From assembly GCF_037392515.1 (NCBI RefSeq), contig NC_090295.1:13163001-13227000 (forward strand): a DNA stretch of 64,000 nt. Reading direction: 5' to 3'. The DNA comes from Haliotis asinina (Eukaryota > Mollusca > Gastropoda > Lepetellida > Haliotidae). The notes under the pieces are model-generated. The model did not search any database, was not told the origin of the DNA, and was given only the letters and a program-made list of their open reading frames with translations. A program made the translations under genes and the position numbers. Positions 1 to 12,465 of this stretch are shown here, piece by piece (position 1 is the stretch's first letter; every line of letters starts with the position of its first letter).

Positions 1-209
1 CCGGATTCCTGGATCCGCCTCTGAAATGTGTTTGTCGGCATCCCACCCGTGAACAGATGTATATCTAATATTTTGGGGCTTTGTCGTGCTGAGAAATACC
101 ATGGCATTTAAACGTCATATTTCATGACATCCCATATTTAATACAGTGATCTTAAGGATCCTTTTACGTTCCTTTCCTCCAGAGTTGAATATGTATTTAA
201 TCATTTCAG
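1..209. other. Flank or intron upstream of first visible exon
   Basis: No convincing exon is visible here. The exon that follows opens at an acceptor with one base completing a codon, so the gene must have earlier exons, and this stretch is probably intron. I saw no start codon or promoter that would fit. Confidence 0.4.
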
Positions 210-3200
210 TGAGAGGAACAAAGAAAACATGTATCAGTTCATTGCGAAAGGTGGACGATATGAACCAATGCGCGTGCGTGCAATCACATCTCACTCTACT
301 TCTGGTTCCTCCTCACGGGCATCTTCCCGCCCTCGCACTGCCATCGGCCTTCGCTACAACACCCCACTCTCCAACAGAAGTGTGGACGCTCGAGATAAGG
401 AACTGATAGGTAGTTTAACATTTACAACAATATCATGTTAAAATAACTCGACAAAAAGCATGAGGAGAACTGTAAGTCACTATCTTAGTCTATGATATTT
501 CAAATATCCTGATGATTACTCAGCCAGACAAGGTATCGGAGTCGAAACGATTTTAGTTTGATTCTACACATTAAGTTAAGAAGTATTTCAATAGAAACTA
601 CGTTGTAGATGACGATCCTGACACTGTGGACAACCTACGACTGAGTGGCTCCATCACGCAGATGCCATCTGACATGGCACGTGTCCTCGCAAAGCATGTC
701 GGGAAGGTGGGTATTCCAGAAGTTGAGGAGATTAAAAATTATGAGAAGATTTATAGATATACACTTTCTTTATTCTGTATTCTTTATTCTAGACGACGTT
801 TCGAAATAGATTCTAATTCTCACTTGCTTGACAACGATCTTAGAATCCATGTCGAAACTTCGCATCCACGGAACAGAGATGCTGTATATACATAAAACAA
901 TATTCCTTTATTTTGGTAACACATTCCATAATGTTATTTGTTAACTGAACCATTATTTTTTATATGAAAATTAAGAATAGTCTGGTATCTGTTTTTTTTG
1001 TATTGAATTTAATAGAATGCATGAACTAAAACCGTCAAAGTAAGTGAGGGTTGAAAAAAGTAAAATCTTCCCGATACTAGTATTTCAACTGACGACTTTA
1101 ATTTCTAAAATCATATTTCTCATTAAGCGAAAAAAAAGTGAGTGAGTGAGTTTTACGCTGCACTCAGCAATATTACAGCTATATGGCGGCGGTCTGTAAA
1201 TAATCGAGTCTGGACCAGACAATCCAGTGATCAACAACATGAGCATCGATCTGAGCAATTGGGAACCGATGACACGCGTCAACCAAGTCAGCAAGCCTGA
1301 CCACCCGATCCCGTTAGTCGCCTCTTACGACATGCATAGTCGCCTTTTATGGCAAGCATGGGTTGCTGAAGGCCTATTCTACCCCGGGACCTTCACGGGT
1401 ATAAAAATAAAACATCTTGCACATCATAGTGATAGACACAAAATTTATTAGTGACTACATTATTCAGAAGTGTTTTGACAAGGTTTTATGGGCGATGTGT
1501 TATATGCAAGTTTTAAACTTGATATTGTTGGCACGTGTCCCAACACAGGTGAGACACATCACGAAGTTTTCTGACTCGTATCTTTCACTTTCAGCAAATG
1601 TCAAAAGATCAGATTCAGCATATACTACGCGTGAGTACTCTCCAGTGTATTGTATATATGCAGGTGGGATGACAAGCACCCATGTATCCACGCACATGCA
1701 CGTGTGTGTTTGCTTGTGTGAGTCTTCTGTTGTATACGGACATATCCGGCAGTTGAATGGTACCCACAAGACGCTTCCATCATATTGACCACTTTTGGCG
1801 CCTTCAGCTTTGCTTGTTTGTCGTTTAACGCCCCTCTCAACAATATTCAAGCCATATGGCGGCTGTCTATACATAATCGAGGCTGGACCAGACAAACCAG
1901 TGATCAGCGTTAAAAAACATTGGTCTACGCAGTTTTGGCTTGACTAAGCCGGGGATCGGACTTCCGATTTTACGCTCAGTAAACGTTCACGCAGGCACGC
2001 ACACATTATATATAGACGTTTTTTCAAATCTCATCATGTGTCAACGGTTATTCTTTCTTGGGCTGGTATTGTGTTTTCGACTTCTCTACACCAAACACAT
2101 TGTTGTTCACAGGAAGGTGATTGTGGAGTGCTACTTAAACTACTGGATGAGAGCAGTGAGGTGGGGAGACAACTCCGTATGGCCATAGAAGCACCTTACG
2201 GAAAAGAGGGATTTACAGTAAGACACATTTGTGCATCAGCTTCTGCCTGAGTGAGTTGACATTGTCACAGCCATATCAGACTCAACTTGACGTCGATATG
2301 TTCACACAACAGGAAAATCGAACCGGCTCTTCAGTGTGGCGATCTAACGCTGATCCTTTGGGGTTATTTTTTACGAATATTCTCGATCTATTCGTTGCGT
2401 TTGCAGTATTAACAAAAAGCGCTATCTTTCAAGGCGACGATTAACTTGTTAAAGCTGTATTTTTTCGTCTGACCATTATGTGAAGTCAGTTTGATATTCA
2501 TATAATGTCGTATATACATTGCCTGATGTCCCTAAACGTGCACTATGAAATGGCTGTAACATTCAGGGACATTCAGTCAGTGGAACACCCCTTTAAGAAC
2601 ATGTCAGTCATGTCATGGAAAGCTTGGAAGAAAGCCCAAAGTGGTGAAAACCTTAGACATGTCGGTATTGTGTGAACTTACTGGAATTCAGCCCTGAGTC
2701 TGTCCCCATTTCCACCGGGTCTTACTTTTAGAGGCAGTTCAGGATGTACTGCAGGAATGTATTCGGGATGCTATGTTGGTAATGGAAAGCGTTTACGTTC
2801 AGTTACATTGAATGGTGTTTTGAGCTTGTTCGTCTGATATAAGGGAGGTAACTCTTGTTTCGTTGCCTGCGAGGTTTTAATAGATGTCTTCAATCTGTGT
2901 AGAAGACGACCGTTTTAATGACGATGAAGACGGATGACATCGTGAGGAAGGCAAAGGATATGGCCGAAAGCAAGGGCGATAACCCCAGCAATGAAATAGA
3001 AGATGGCGGTCAAGAGTAAGTAATTAACTGAAGCATGTTGGTTTTACACACCATGTACATTGAGCAGTCTTGCTTATTTGTCGTTTATTTGTCCAGCTAC
3101 CGGCCTATGATCGTAGTCTGTAAATAACTGACTCCAGACCAGACAGTCCAGTGATCAACAGAATAAGCATCGACCTACTTAACTGGAATACAATGACATG

Positions 3201-6200
3201 TGTCAACGAAGTCAGCAGGTCCGACACCCGATCACCTTAGTAGCCTCGTACAAGCATGCGTTGCTGAAGACCCGTATCTTTAGAGGTTTAGTGAGTTTTA
3301 TTGGCGAACACAATCCACTCTACTCCCCATCTATTGAACATCAAGTTTTCAAATCACACGTCCATTCAGACATTTTTTTTTTCAAATTATTATTACTTTT
3401 TTTATATTTATATTTCTCTCAATGGTTGAAGACGTATTGGCTCTTCTCAGTCATGATACTTAATAAGTGAATGAGTGACTTCGGTTTATACAGTTTTAAA
3501 TATTTCAGAATATCTTATTAAAAAACTCCCTTCTCACACGTGTACCTTATTGGTAACAGAGAAGGGTGTTCAGATTTGGGGCAGTACGGTAGCCTTGTGG
3601 TCAAAGCGATTGCTTGTCATGCCGAAAACCTGAGTTCGATTCTCAAAAAAGGAACAATATGTGAAGCCTATTTCTAGCGTGCATGGTAAAACCCATTCTC
3701 TTCCCACAGTGGTTACTTGTCATATCTTCCTACCTAACCTCTGTTCTAGTACGACCCTTTCATGGTACGAGTGTTCAAGACTCGTGATTGGAGGCAATCA
3801 GATTTAGTTGTGCAATCAGCGACCTTGTTTCAAAAGATCTCGGTAATTTCCGGAAGCATCGTGAAAACTAGAACCTCTTCCCGAGCGCGATACTGAAATG
3901 TTTCTTCTAGACAGAACTCAGTCGTGTCGTATCTGTTTCTCCACATTGCTTGCATTTCTCAAGTTGAATCTGGGTCGATGTAATGCGTGTTCTGATTGGA
4001 CAGGAAAAAGGGAGATAAATCTGCTGCCATTTTTTGCCGCTAGGGGATTTTATGAGAACTGCGAAATATGGCCGTATAAGAACAGAGGTTCGTAGGAAGA
4101 TATGACAAGTAACCTCTGTGGGAAGAGAATGGGTAAAACCAGACTCGCCAATTCTTCAGAATTGCAAACGGATGCATGAGTGAGTTGGATTTAACGCCTC
4201 TGAAGACTATCCCACTATCCCTGTAACAAAACATTCACATACATGTCGATGAAAAAACAACCATCACTGAAAGAAAGACATCTTTCAAATTTACGATATG
4301 AAGAATAACATGTTTACAGTACAGTGTGTCTGTATTGGTAATACTTTGCTGTGTTTTTTAAGCAAAGCTAACGTGTAAGCCCAGACTCTTTACCTGTCGT
4401 GGCAGCTAAGTTTTCGAACGTTACCACTTTACTGTATTCGTTGGTTTCGTATTAATTATCGACTCGCTGTGCGCATGCACAATGCGTGTAAACATGTATA
4501 CTGATTATGTCCGGTTTGCTTTAATACACTGTAAATAAAATCTGTTCTGAAGATTATTTACGTGTGGCAACTGTTCATAGCTGAGTATATTCATGCATCT
4601 CCTAAAACCGAAATTCAAACTCACTGCCGTAGGTTTCTTTGTACAGTTTCACCTAAGACAGCGTGGTACCAAACCAAGGACAGCCTGACAATTGGAAACA
4701 AATGAAACTGAAAACACAGGCCCTTAACGTATATTCAAAACAACTGATTCCCCACCACTGTTTTCACAAAGTAAATCCTGCTCCGTGTTTCAGATGGAAC
4801 ACGGTCCTCCACGAAGAAAACAAACAAGCCAAAGCCCAGATAGCAGCAGACAGATTCCGAGTGGCGCATCTCTCACGGAAGATGAAAGCCCTTACCAGGA
4901 GACGGGAGGCTCTCAGACAGAAGCGTGCGTCCCAGCAGACGACAGAACCGCCGGAGCAGACGAAACCCAAGACGTTCATCTTGGACAAGATACAGCAGGA
5001 TTACCAGGGCCTCCATCCAGAGCAAGCCAAAAAGAAGGTAAGACCAAAGGCGATGAGTAACGCCGGTTTAAAGACGTTTACTTGGGTGATAAAACGGGAC
5101 TGAAGGAATCATAGATTATTCCGAGTGAGACCCAGTTAGCGGACCTGTTCCTCTTTCGTGAAGCAAAATTTGTAAATAAACGAACATTACGTGGGATCTG
5201 GAGGTCAAAATGTATCAAGTTTTTTTCTAATCATTTTAAGAATGGCATGGCATGATAAAGGGATCATTACCACCGTGTGCCAAAAGCTCTCACAATACCA
5301 TCTGATATCATGTGTGTCTTACTATACAGTGACGTCCGAGGTTAATATCAATATTTATCACCTGTGAAACTCAGGAGTGACGCATTTTGACTGAAAACTA
5401 TGTTTTATCGGAGTTATTTTTTGTTATCAAACCTGGGAAATATAGGTCATTGCAACTTAAAGGGGCACACCTCTGGTTAAAGCATTGTCAAACTGGAATC
5501 TATATAGCTTAATGATTTGTTACTTATGGAATCTAAGTCAGAACTCCTCACTGACAGACACAGAGAATGGGTTGAACCTGTGAAAATTTTAGCATTTCAG
5601 CTGAGACTAAAAGTCTGGTTAAACATTTTTACAATAGTCATGTAATTAATTAAAGTTTATACAACTTATGGAATCTGTACTTCATATTTGCAGACGGAAA
5701 CAATTGGACTGACCGCCCTTTTCCTGGCCCGGAACCTGTCTCGGAGACACCGCCAGTCGTCTGATACAAGTTTACTGAAGGCTTCCGGCGAGCGCAGGAA
5801 CGAGGCTGTTGAAACACTTGCAAAGGTTTGAAAAACACACAAGTACTTACAAGCTTTAATGTCTTAAATATCTAAATACCTAAATATCTTTTAGGTGATT
5901 GCTTCACGTTGCTAACAATGTTCCAACTGGTTAAGGGCAGTCAGTACGTAAACAATGAGTCTGGTTCAGACAATCCCGTAAACGTTCTTGACCCCACGAC
6001 TTGGCACATTGGACATCCTTTTACGAACACCCATTCTCACCAGGAATCGTTTCAGAGTGAATGAGTAAGTGAGTAATGTATCCGTAGAAGTTACACACTG
6101 TCGAAATACGGTCTTTGAAAATGATTTTTTTCAAGTTTCCTGTCTACAAGACACTGTCAGTTTCACTTTCATATTCCATTGTACCTTAACTATCCACAAT

Positions 6201-7415
6201 GCAGTTAAACTGCGAACGTGATCTGAACTCCCATTCATAGCAGGATAAGCTCATCATTTCGCAAACACCTGGTGTCATCGCTATTTGAAAGTGATCATTA
6301 CAAATACTGATCCATAAATATGCTAACAATGAGGTCGGAATCTTAAAATGGACTGTGCTATTATTATACAATTCTTTGAATTGTGAAAAGGGTTTTGTCG
6401 CATATATTTCATAAGCGCTAAGAGAGTTTTGAAGAACAGAGCCCTGATTCTGAACATTTCTGAAGAATTCATTTCTTGTCTCGGCCTGGCCATGGGTGTT
6501 GACTGCGTGTACTCGCAAGACACCACCAGGTTATCGTTGGATATAAATGAAACCAAGAGGCAACTCTTGAATATCTCCCTGTTGTGTTCCGAGGTAAGAC
6601 TTTATAGATTGCGATCTGTTCTTTCCTTCAGCACGACAGCAAACGACCAGTGAGCGCCCCGACGTCTATTTCCCTGACAAGGAACACAGCAGTCCGTGGT
6701 AGGTGATGCTTGAGTGCGTCTAACGATGTTTGGAACAATAACTCATCCGTGTCACACATGTCAGTTTACTGCGGGTGTAGGGATAGTGGGGTACCCTTTT
6801 GGTTGGAGCGTTCACTAGTCACGAAGAAAACTCAAGTTTCATTCCCCACTTATGAAGCCCATTTCTGGTGTGCCTGCCGTGAAATTACTCTTATATTCCC
6901 CAAAGCGGCGTAAAACCCAACTCATTCCCTATTTTGGGTGGAAAGTCTAAAGCGACACAGGTCGTAAACATTTGAATGCTTCATTGAAACCCAGGAACTG
7001 CACGTCTTGCTGCAGCTGTGGGCACAACTCAAAAGAACCTAATGCACGAAATTAGGACTGGTGACATGTACGTCGTATTAGAATTCAATAGGGTAATGGA
7101 AATAAAAAGGCATTGGAAGTTTACAAAATTATGTGAAGTACTTGATTCCTGAAGCAATGGGCAGATTGCATTTAGATATTTTTTTATGTTTCTGTTTGTT
7201 GATACAGATACGTCGTTTGTTTCAATAAGAAATCTCTTTTCATTCCAGATCTCCGGATCAAAACGATACAAGACACTGACAAAGCAAAGGGGAGACAATC
7301 CGGACTGACACGTGATCAACTCAAACCACCAATGGTGGTCCGAAAAAATAAATCGGAGCAAACAAGAATAGCACCGCTTTCTGCACAGCTCAGACCGAGA
7401 CAGATCCTGTCCTAA
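210..7415 (+). CDS. Uncharacterised basic, coiled-coil-prone protein, 5' partial, nine exons
   Basis: I do not recognise this protein. Nine exons join with matching phases and GT-AG borders: 210-409, 609-706, 2113-2217, 2903-3015, 4794-5037, 5694-5825, 6423-6593, 6632-6698 and 7249-7415, ending in TAA. They give 431 whole residues; the N terminus lies outside the window. Visible parts in order are a Ser/Arg-rich low-complexity stretch (exon 1), an acidic DDDPD start to exon 2, a charged helical exon 5 rich in Lys, Arg, Gln and Glu that looks coiled-coil forming, and a basic tail ending RPRQILS. No signal peptide or membrane segment is seen, so a cytoplasmic, nuclear or cytoskeletal role is possible but not shown. 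Weak points are the donor GTTTGA after exon 6 and the acceptor of exon 7, chosen by phase. Introns carry SINEs and a long-TIR element. Confidence 0.72.
1137..1400 (-). repeat. SINE family A, near full length
   Basis: In antisense it runs from a (GTGA)n tail through the ACGCTGCACTCAGCAATATT block and the GTCTGGACCAGACAATCCAGT block to CTTCACGGGT. It lies in intron 2 of the first gene. Confidence 0.85.
1822..1910 (-). repeat. SINE family A, 3' part only
   Basis: Only the tail, the GGCGGCTGTC block and the CTGGACCAGACAAACCAGTG block remain. The copy is clearly more diverged than the one at 1137. Confidence 0.7.
3085..3290 (-). repeat. SINE family A, diverged copy
   Basis: Antisense copy with AGTCTGTAAATAACTGA, CCAGACAGTCCAGTGATCAA and ATGCGTTGCTGAAGACC recognisable. 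It lacks the regular (GTGA)n tail. It lies in intron 4 of the first gene. Confidence 0.75.
3578..3693 (+). repeat. SINE family B (tRNA-like head), split by the element at 3694
   Basis: The head GGTAGCCTTGTGGTCAAAGC matches a tRNA-like A box region and GAGTTCGATTCTC a B box. The copy reads into GGTAAAACC, where the long-TIR element entered. A short remnant continues after 4140. Confidence 0.75.
3694..4131. mobile_element. Long-TIR nonautonomous DNA element (MULE-like) with perfect 9-bp TSD
   Basis: The left end, starting CATTCTCTTCCCACAGTGG, is repeated inverted at the right end over about 60 bp with few mismatches. The element is flanked by GGTAAAACC at 3685-3693 and 4132-4140, an exact 9-bp target duplication. 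Long TIRs plus 9-bp duplications are typical of Mutator-like elements. The 438-bp body has no transposase reading frame, so it would depend on an enzyme made elsewhere. It sits inside a SINE B copy and so is younger than that insertion. A diverged relative lies at 11021-11516. Confidence 0.85.
6768..6935 (+). repeat. SINE family B
   Basis: The tRNA-like head GTGGGGTACCCTTTTGGTTG, the B-box-like TTTCATTCCCCAC, the body block GAAGCCCATTTCTGGTGTGC and the tail AAGCGGCGTAAAACCCAACT are all present. It lies in the last intron of the first gene. Confidence 0.8.
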
Positions 7416-8080
7416 TACGTTTATACCCGGAATACCCGGATTGAGGACATTTCCGGGTAGTTTTACTGCCATTCCACCCCCATTGCCACCACAATCTGAG
7501 CACAAGGTGCAACGTTAATACCTGAATTCCACCGTACCACATCGTCATGAGGTCGTTACACCTTGTTCAGTCAGATTAACTAATTTCATGTTAAAATCAG
7601 GTAGCCTAAGCAAAAGCACATGTTTAAGCATGAAAACACAAGGTGCTTGCCAATCAAAGTGGCAATCCCAGTGTTATTTACGGAGATCAAACCTCCTTTA
7701 AATATCAAACCGCCATCGGGACTTTAGTGGGGTGTGAGGTCCCGTAACAGTCTGCAGTTATCTCATCTTGGATTCCACAAACTCCATCAGCCAATCAGCA
7801 GCAACCTTTGCATTGATGCCGGGGGCCAAATCTGCGACGTTAAACGGGAGAGTTGATTAAAACTGCTCATCATAATATAAATAAAAAGCAAAACATGGAG
7901 ACCGATGTGTCACGGTGTGCATTAAGTGCCAACCATGTTCAGATATTCAAACCTGGATTGTTCCCAGGTAAAGTCAAATATCGTTGATGTTATCACTTGC
8001 GGAAATAAACAGTCTCAGAAACTGCTTCAACAAATGCAGTTATTCTTTACATAAACGTTTGTTACAATAGAGTTCTATAA
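7416..8080. other. 3' flank of first gene with polyadenylation signal
   Basis: A canonical AATAAA lies at 7880-7885, about 465 bases after the stop of the first gene, and could end its transcript. I see no further gene or repeat in this stretch. Confidence 0.4.
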
Positions 8081-8084
8081 AGAG

Positions 8085-8222
8085 GGAGTGGCACAGTGGT
8101 AAAAACATTTGCTCATCCCGAAGGCCGAACGTTCAGTTGAACATATGACTATCATGGGGAATCATTTTGGTGTCCCCCGCCATGATATTGTAGAATATTG
8201 CTAAATGTGCCCGTTCAAGTTT
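8085..8222 (+). repeat. SINE family B, diverged
   Basis: GGAGTGGCACAGTGGTAAAA aligns with the tRNA-like head, and GGTGTCCCCCGCCATGATAT plus AGAATATTGCTAAA with the body. The B box region is much altered. Confidence 0.6.
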
Positions 8223-8329
8223 GATTAACATCTTTTGCAACACTCTGACCAACAAACGGTTTATAATAGTGCAAACTACAGCCATTTTTTCGGATCAATA
8301 GGCACAAAATAAATAATATAGAAAACTTC

Positions 8330-9140
8330 TTTTTTATTTTTACACGACATATCAGAGCTTAGTTCTTCCAACTTCATCAGGTGAATGCCGAGACGGTGCA
8401 TAAGGTGAATATTTAGAGAACATGTTTCCTCAAGGCAAAGCGGACACTAGAGAGAGACAACTGACAGGAGAGAGAGCGAGAGGGGAAGGTGGGTTTAGAC
8501 ACTACGTTTACGTACAAAGACAATGTAAAGACAATGAGATCATCGGTATAACAATGTAAGACCGAGCCAACTACAATAGCCCAGTGATGTAACCACTGCA
8601 ATAGTAAATGCCTTGGTCCCGGTTAATGGCTGGCCTCTTGCTTTCTCCGGATCTAGATGATTTCTTGAAGTTTCCTCCTTTCCGTGGTTGATGCCGGTGT
8701 GTAGAAACATGATTTGTTGCTAGGAAACACGCGATTTGGACGAGGTGTTCTAAAAGTACAGATTTCGCGTCAAATATTTAAACAGAGGTCTTTGTGTTCT
8801 TTTATTCCGGTAGCTGTGGGGCGTGATGTCTCTCCATTGTATTGAAACATTAAGCAGGTGTTATGCCTAAAACGTGTCATGTATTCATGTTCGTACAGCT
8901 TCAAGAGCCTCAATAGACACAGAAGTTGATGGATAATGATCAGCTTCATTTCAAGAGAAAGCGTGAACATGAAGGTGTTGACCTTATTCAGTTCTTTTGG
9001 AGATATGATTAAGGTTTTTAACTTTATTAAGTGTCATTTTTCTCCATGTTTGTCCTTATTCCTATCACGTCAGGCTACCCAGGAAATCGACTTCACACAA
9101 TACCATCGTATTTGGTCTTCGTCAGGACAAGCCAACGCTA
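8330..9140 (-). mobile_element. Penelope-like retroelement relic (EN+ type), broken
   Basis: On the minus strand a short frame near 8790-8840 contains YNGETSRP followed by IKEHKD, the usual look of the GIY-YIG endonuclease at the C-terminal end of Penelope-like elements. Downstream, at about 8590-8640, another piece contains RPAINRD, also typical of the end of these proteins. Further downstream, at 8340-8385, lies a CTGATGA hammerhead-type core, expected in the terminal repeats of this family. The relic holds only the C-terminal part and is clearly broken, with several breaks. The outer limits are approximate. Confidence 0.7.
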
Positions 9141-9169
9141 AACATCCTGGCTATTCAAAAGTCTAGTTT

Positions 9170-9850
9170 CGTTATTCGAAATTGTGAACCGAAGTAAGAA
9201 CGAAATCACATAATAATTAATGTTCTCCAACAAGTACGAGCGGTGGTATAGAATCACAAATAAATACAGTCTTTGGTAGTAAAGAGATTAGTGATGGTCA
9301 CGAAGCTACGGCTGAGAAGATGGTGAGCCTAGTAGTAACACCTCGGTCTTACGAAATGAGTGTTAACGACGAAGATATTGGAAATGGCACGGCCGAAATC
9401 ATTCAGTTATTACTATCAATTATAGACTGTTTGAAAGAAGTTAGTAGATATTCAAAATGGAAAAGTTTCTATCATATTTTAGCCGACAAAACATTAAAAC
9501 AGAAAACAGCGCCTTCCATTTATTGATACATGGATGTTGTCAAATGTCAGACTACAAATGGTTTTCATGCCAAACTACAACGAATATGCGATACAGTAAA
9601 GATGTCATTGCTATTGGCAAACAGGTTGCAGAATGTTACACGGTCACTATAAAAACCTTGGACAGGTTGATTTGGGAGATTACTCACTGGAAAATTATGA
9701 TTCAACTTTGCTGTACCAAGCTTGAATATATTTTATATTTGAATAATTGTGAAACAACTCCTCATGACATAAAACCATTAATCATATCTCATTTTGAAGT
9801 TAAATCAGCTCTGAAAAGGAGTTTTACAAACGGCAGTAATTAACTGTATT
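9170..9850 (+). other. Unrecognised region with overlapping open frames
   Basis: Open frames of 68 codons (9320-9526) and 128 codons (9457-9843) overlap in different phases. The longer one has ordinary-looking composition with several Cys (HGCCQM, QLCCTK). I recognise no family. It may be an exon, a decayed gene or chance, and I would not call a function. Confidence 0.25.
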
Positions 9851-10265
9851 GAGTTCGCTGTTGTTGACATTTAGCAACCGCTAATAGGCATCGTAGCGAG
9901 CCGTATTTATGCACCTGGCTTACCATTAACGACCGTAGCATCAAAGGTATAAATTGTTGTGAATATTACGTCATATCAGCCTTTCCTGATATTTTACAGT
10001 CAATGCAGTTCACGATTTTGTTGTAATTTTCTTGAAAAAAAATATACAAGCTAAATTTCTCTCTGCGACAAATTTAGCTAATAATATACAAGTGAAATCG
10101 AAAGCACCAACTCTGTTTGGAATCAAAGACTTATAAATTCGTAAATTCACATTTAAAACAATTCCTTTGAACACATTCTCATTTTTAAACACTTTATATA
10201 AAAACTGGCTATCCATGATTGACACGAATCCTACATTATAGAGTATTATATGCATTGTGACGTCA
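9851..10265. other. Intergenic, nothing recognised
   Basis: AT-rich sequence without convincing coding, repeat or RNA features. Confidence 0.4.
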
Positions 10266-10269
10266 CGGG

Positions 10270-10655
10270 CGGAGTTAACAGTTAGCGGTCATCACTTGAC
10301 AAAATAACGTTTGATAACACGTGTTGTCAAAACTCGAGTTTGAGAGTATGAACATTCCAACAACTCGCCAACAACACCAGTTTCAGAGTTGTCAAACTGT
10401 TGTCGAGAAATAGGATCGGTCTCACCAACTTTCCATCAAACTTTCGGTGTTGTCAAAAACGTGTTGTTTAGAACAACCAACCGAAGTCAACGAAATTGTC
10501 ATGTGACCGAACCGACAGAGACATGAATGCTCACGACACGGAAGTTTGACAACATGTGCTTTACATGTGAAAGCGCGAGTTGAACAACTTTTAAAACTTT
10601 TAGAATTTCAACAACATGTTTTGACATACTTTAGTTTGTCGTGTTAAGGCCGCTT
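10270..10655. repeat. Possible MITE with imperfect inverted ends
   Basis: GTTAGCGGTCATCACTTGAC near the left side resembles, inverted, the right side around GTCGTGTTAAGGCCGCTTTA. The interior is full of TTGTCAAA and CAACA words in both orientations. Ends and family are uncertain. Confidence 0.3.
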
Positions 10656-11020
10656 TAACTCTTACTGTTTAGTCCAACCTGATGATGAGGCTAGAACAAG
10701 CCCAGAAACGTCGTGAGAAATATATTCAAGTAGTTGTTATCCATGAGATTTGTCCTGGATTCCGGATAAGTACTTTGTGGATCTCTCTACTCCACTCCAC
10801 ACAATCCCAGCTGTTCCCAGACAAACTAAATGTGGACAAAGACAGGCAACTCTTGTTCACTCTATCAACCACTGATTGGCGCGAATATGTCGCCTAAAAC
10901 TATTTCACAACCATCAACACACTGATTTATCTAGCTCGATCATTTAGAGGTTACCTCCTCATACCTGGAATACTGACTGAGGGTTTGAATATCAAACACA
11001 TTGTATCAGTCAATGGCGTA

Positions 11021-11516
11021 CATTCTCTTCCCATGTTCTAATACGGCCATATTTCCCTGTTGTCATAAAATCTCACAACGGCAGAAAAGCGCAACCTTCT
11101 TTCTATTCAACCAGATCATGAGTTACATCGACCTGAATCCAATTTGACTAATACAAACAAATGTAGGCACACAAATATCCCTCATCTGCCTGGAACATGT
11201 GTTGATGTGACACACAATAATCTAATGACTAGCTTGTCCGTTGGCAAAGAGGACTATGAAGACGCCATTGATTCGGCCATTGCATGGCTGAGTTATGTCT
11301 AGATGAAACATTTGCGCATCGCACTGGAGAATAGGATTCCAGTTTTCCCGAAGCAAACGGGAATTAGGCCTTGCGAATGATCACATTTGAAACAACGTCG
11401 TGGATTGCATAACTAAATCTGATTGCAACCAATCATGAATCCTGAACAATCACACCATGAAGGGCCATATTAGAAGAGAGGTTCATAGGAAGATATGACA
11501 CCTAGGAAGATATTAC
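11021..11516. mobile_element. Diverged relative of the long-TIR element at 3694, inverted
   Basis: It opens with CATTCTCTTCCC and GTTCTAATACGGCCATATTT, matching the right arm of the 3694 element. Near the end it has AGAGGTTCATAGGAAGATAT, matching the other arm. Interior blocks such as TTACATCGACCTGAATCCAA also match in reverse. Ends are eroded and I find no intact target duplication, so this is an older insertion. Confidence 0.65.
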
Positions 11517-11574
11517 CTAACAGTTCGAACATCAGCAACGTTGATAAATAAACAAATCACTTAATGAATGTCCG

Positions 11575-11690
11575 GGAAAGGTGTGTTAGCATGGTGGTGC
11601 TGAAAGCCTGAGTTAGATTTATGACATTGGTGCAATATGTGAAACCCATGCCTGGTGACACGCCGGCCGTTATATCTGTTTAAACAAGAA
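11575..11690 (+). repeat. Probable SINE family B remnant
   Basis: GTGTGTTAGCATGGTGGTGC, then TGCAATATGTGAAACCCATG and CCTGGTGACACGCC, follow the family B order loosely. The copy is old and has no tail. Confidence 0.4.
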
Positions 11691-12465
11691 CCACCATCAC
11701 TCATTAAGGTATTGAGGTACCAGGTGAAGCTGTTGGAAACAACAAACATTTGGTTACTTTTGAGGAATTAGCCATAACATTGAACGTTACTAAATTTCTT
11801 TTGACGTATCTTTTTCGTGCTTTCTGGAATTTCACGTTTGTGAACAACTAGTTGAGCGTAAACGGACAAGAAAACGAACTTAATTATCTACTTGCCTGCG
11901 ACTCGGAAACATAAAGAAAAGCTTTGGTGGTGATATTTAAACCCTAATGTGTTAGCAAAACCTATATTAAACCCCAAAGGCTTTGAAGGTGGTGTTACTG
12001 CTTGCAATAACGTGAAGGACATCACGCCAATAGCTCTTGGCGACCATTAAGGAACATTTTTTATTGTTTTTTTACGTCTTTTTACAAACGGAGTCCAGAA
12101 AGGTATGATATTTACTATCAGTGTAAACAAGGGCAGCATAATTTGTAACACAAGCTAGATAGGGGAGGTGTTGAATATTCATAAATACTTTACACATACT
12201 GCACGGGGTAGTATCACCTTGAGGCTGATTACGTTAAGATTAATAAATATATTCTGCTTCTACAGAAGTGATCAATGATCTGATAATGGCAAATAAAACC
12301 GTGGGAAGGGTAAGGAAACGAACGACAAACATTTTTATCAAGCGAATCATTACTTTACCTCAGGTGTTTCCATAGGGAAGGGATATGTAATTGTGATTGT
12401 TTGCTGAAGGAAACCAGTTGCACAGATCTCGCGGTTGCGCCCGGACGCAAATTTGAGAGTCCGAG
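11691..12465. other. Upstream region of the CBM-like gene
   Basis: No repeat or exon recognised. The last 40 bases before the start codon are richer in CpG (CTCGCGGTTGCGCCCGGACG) than the rest and probably belong to the promoter or 5' UTR. I see no convincing TATA box. Confidence 0.35.
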
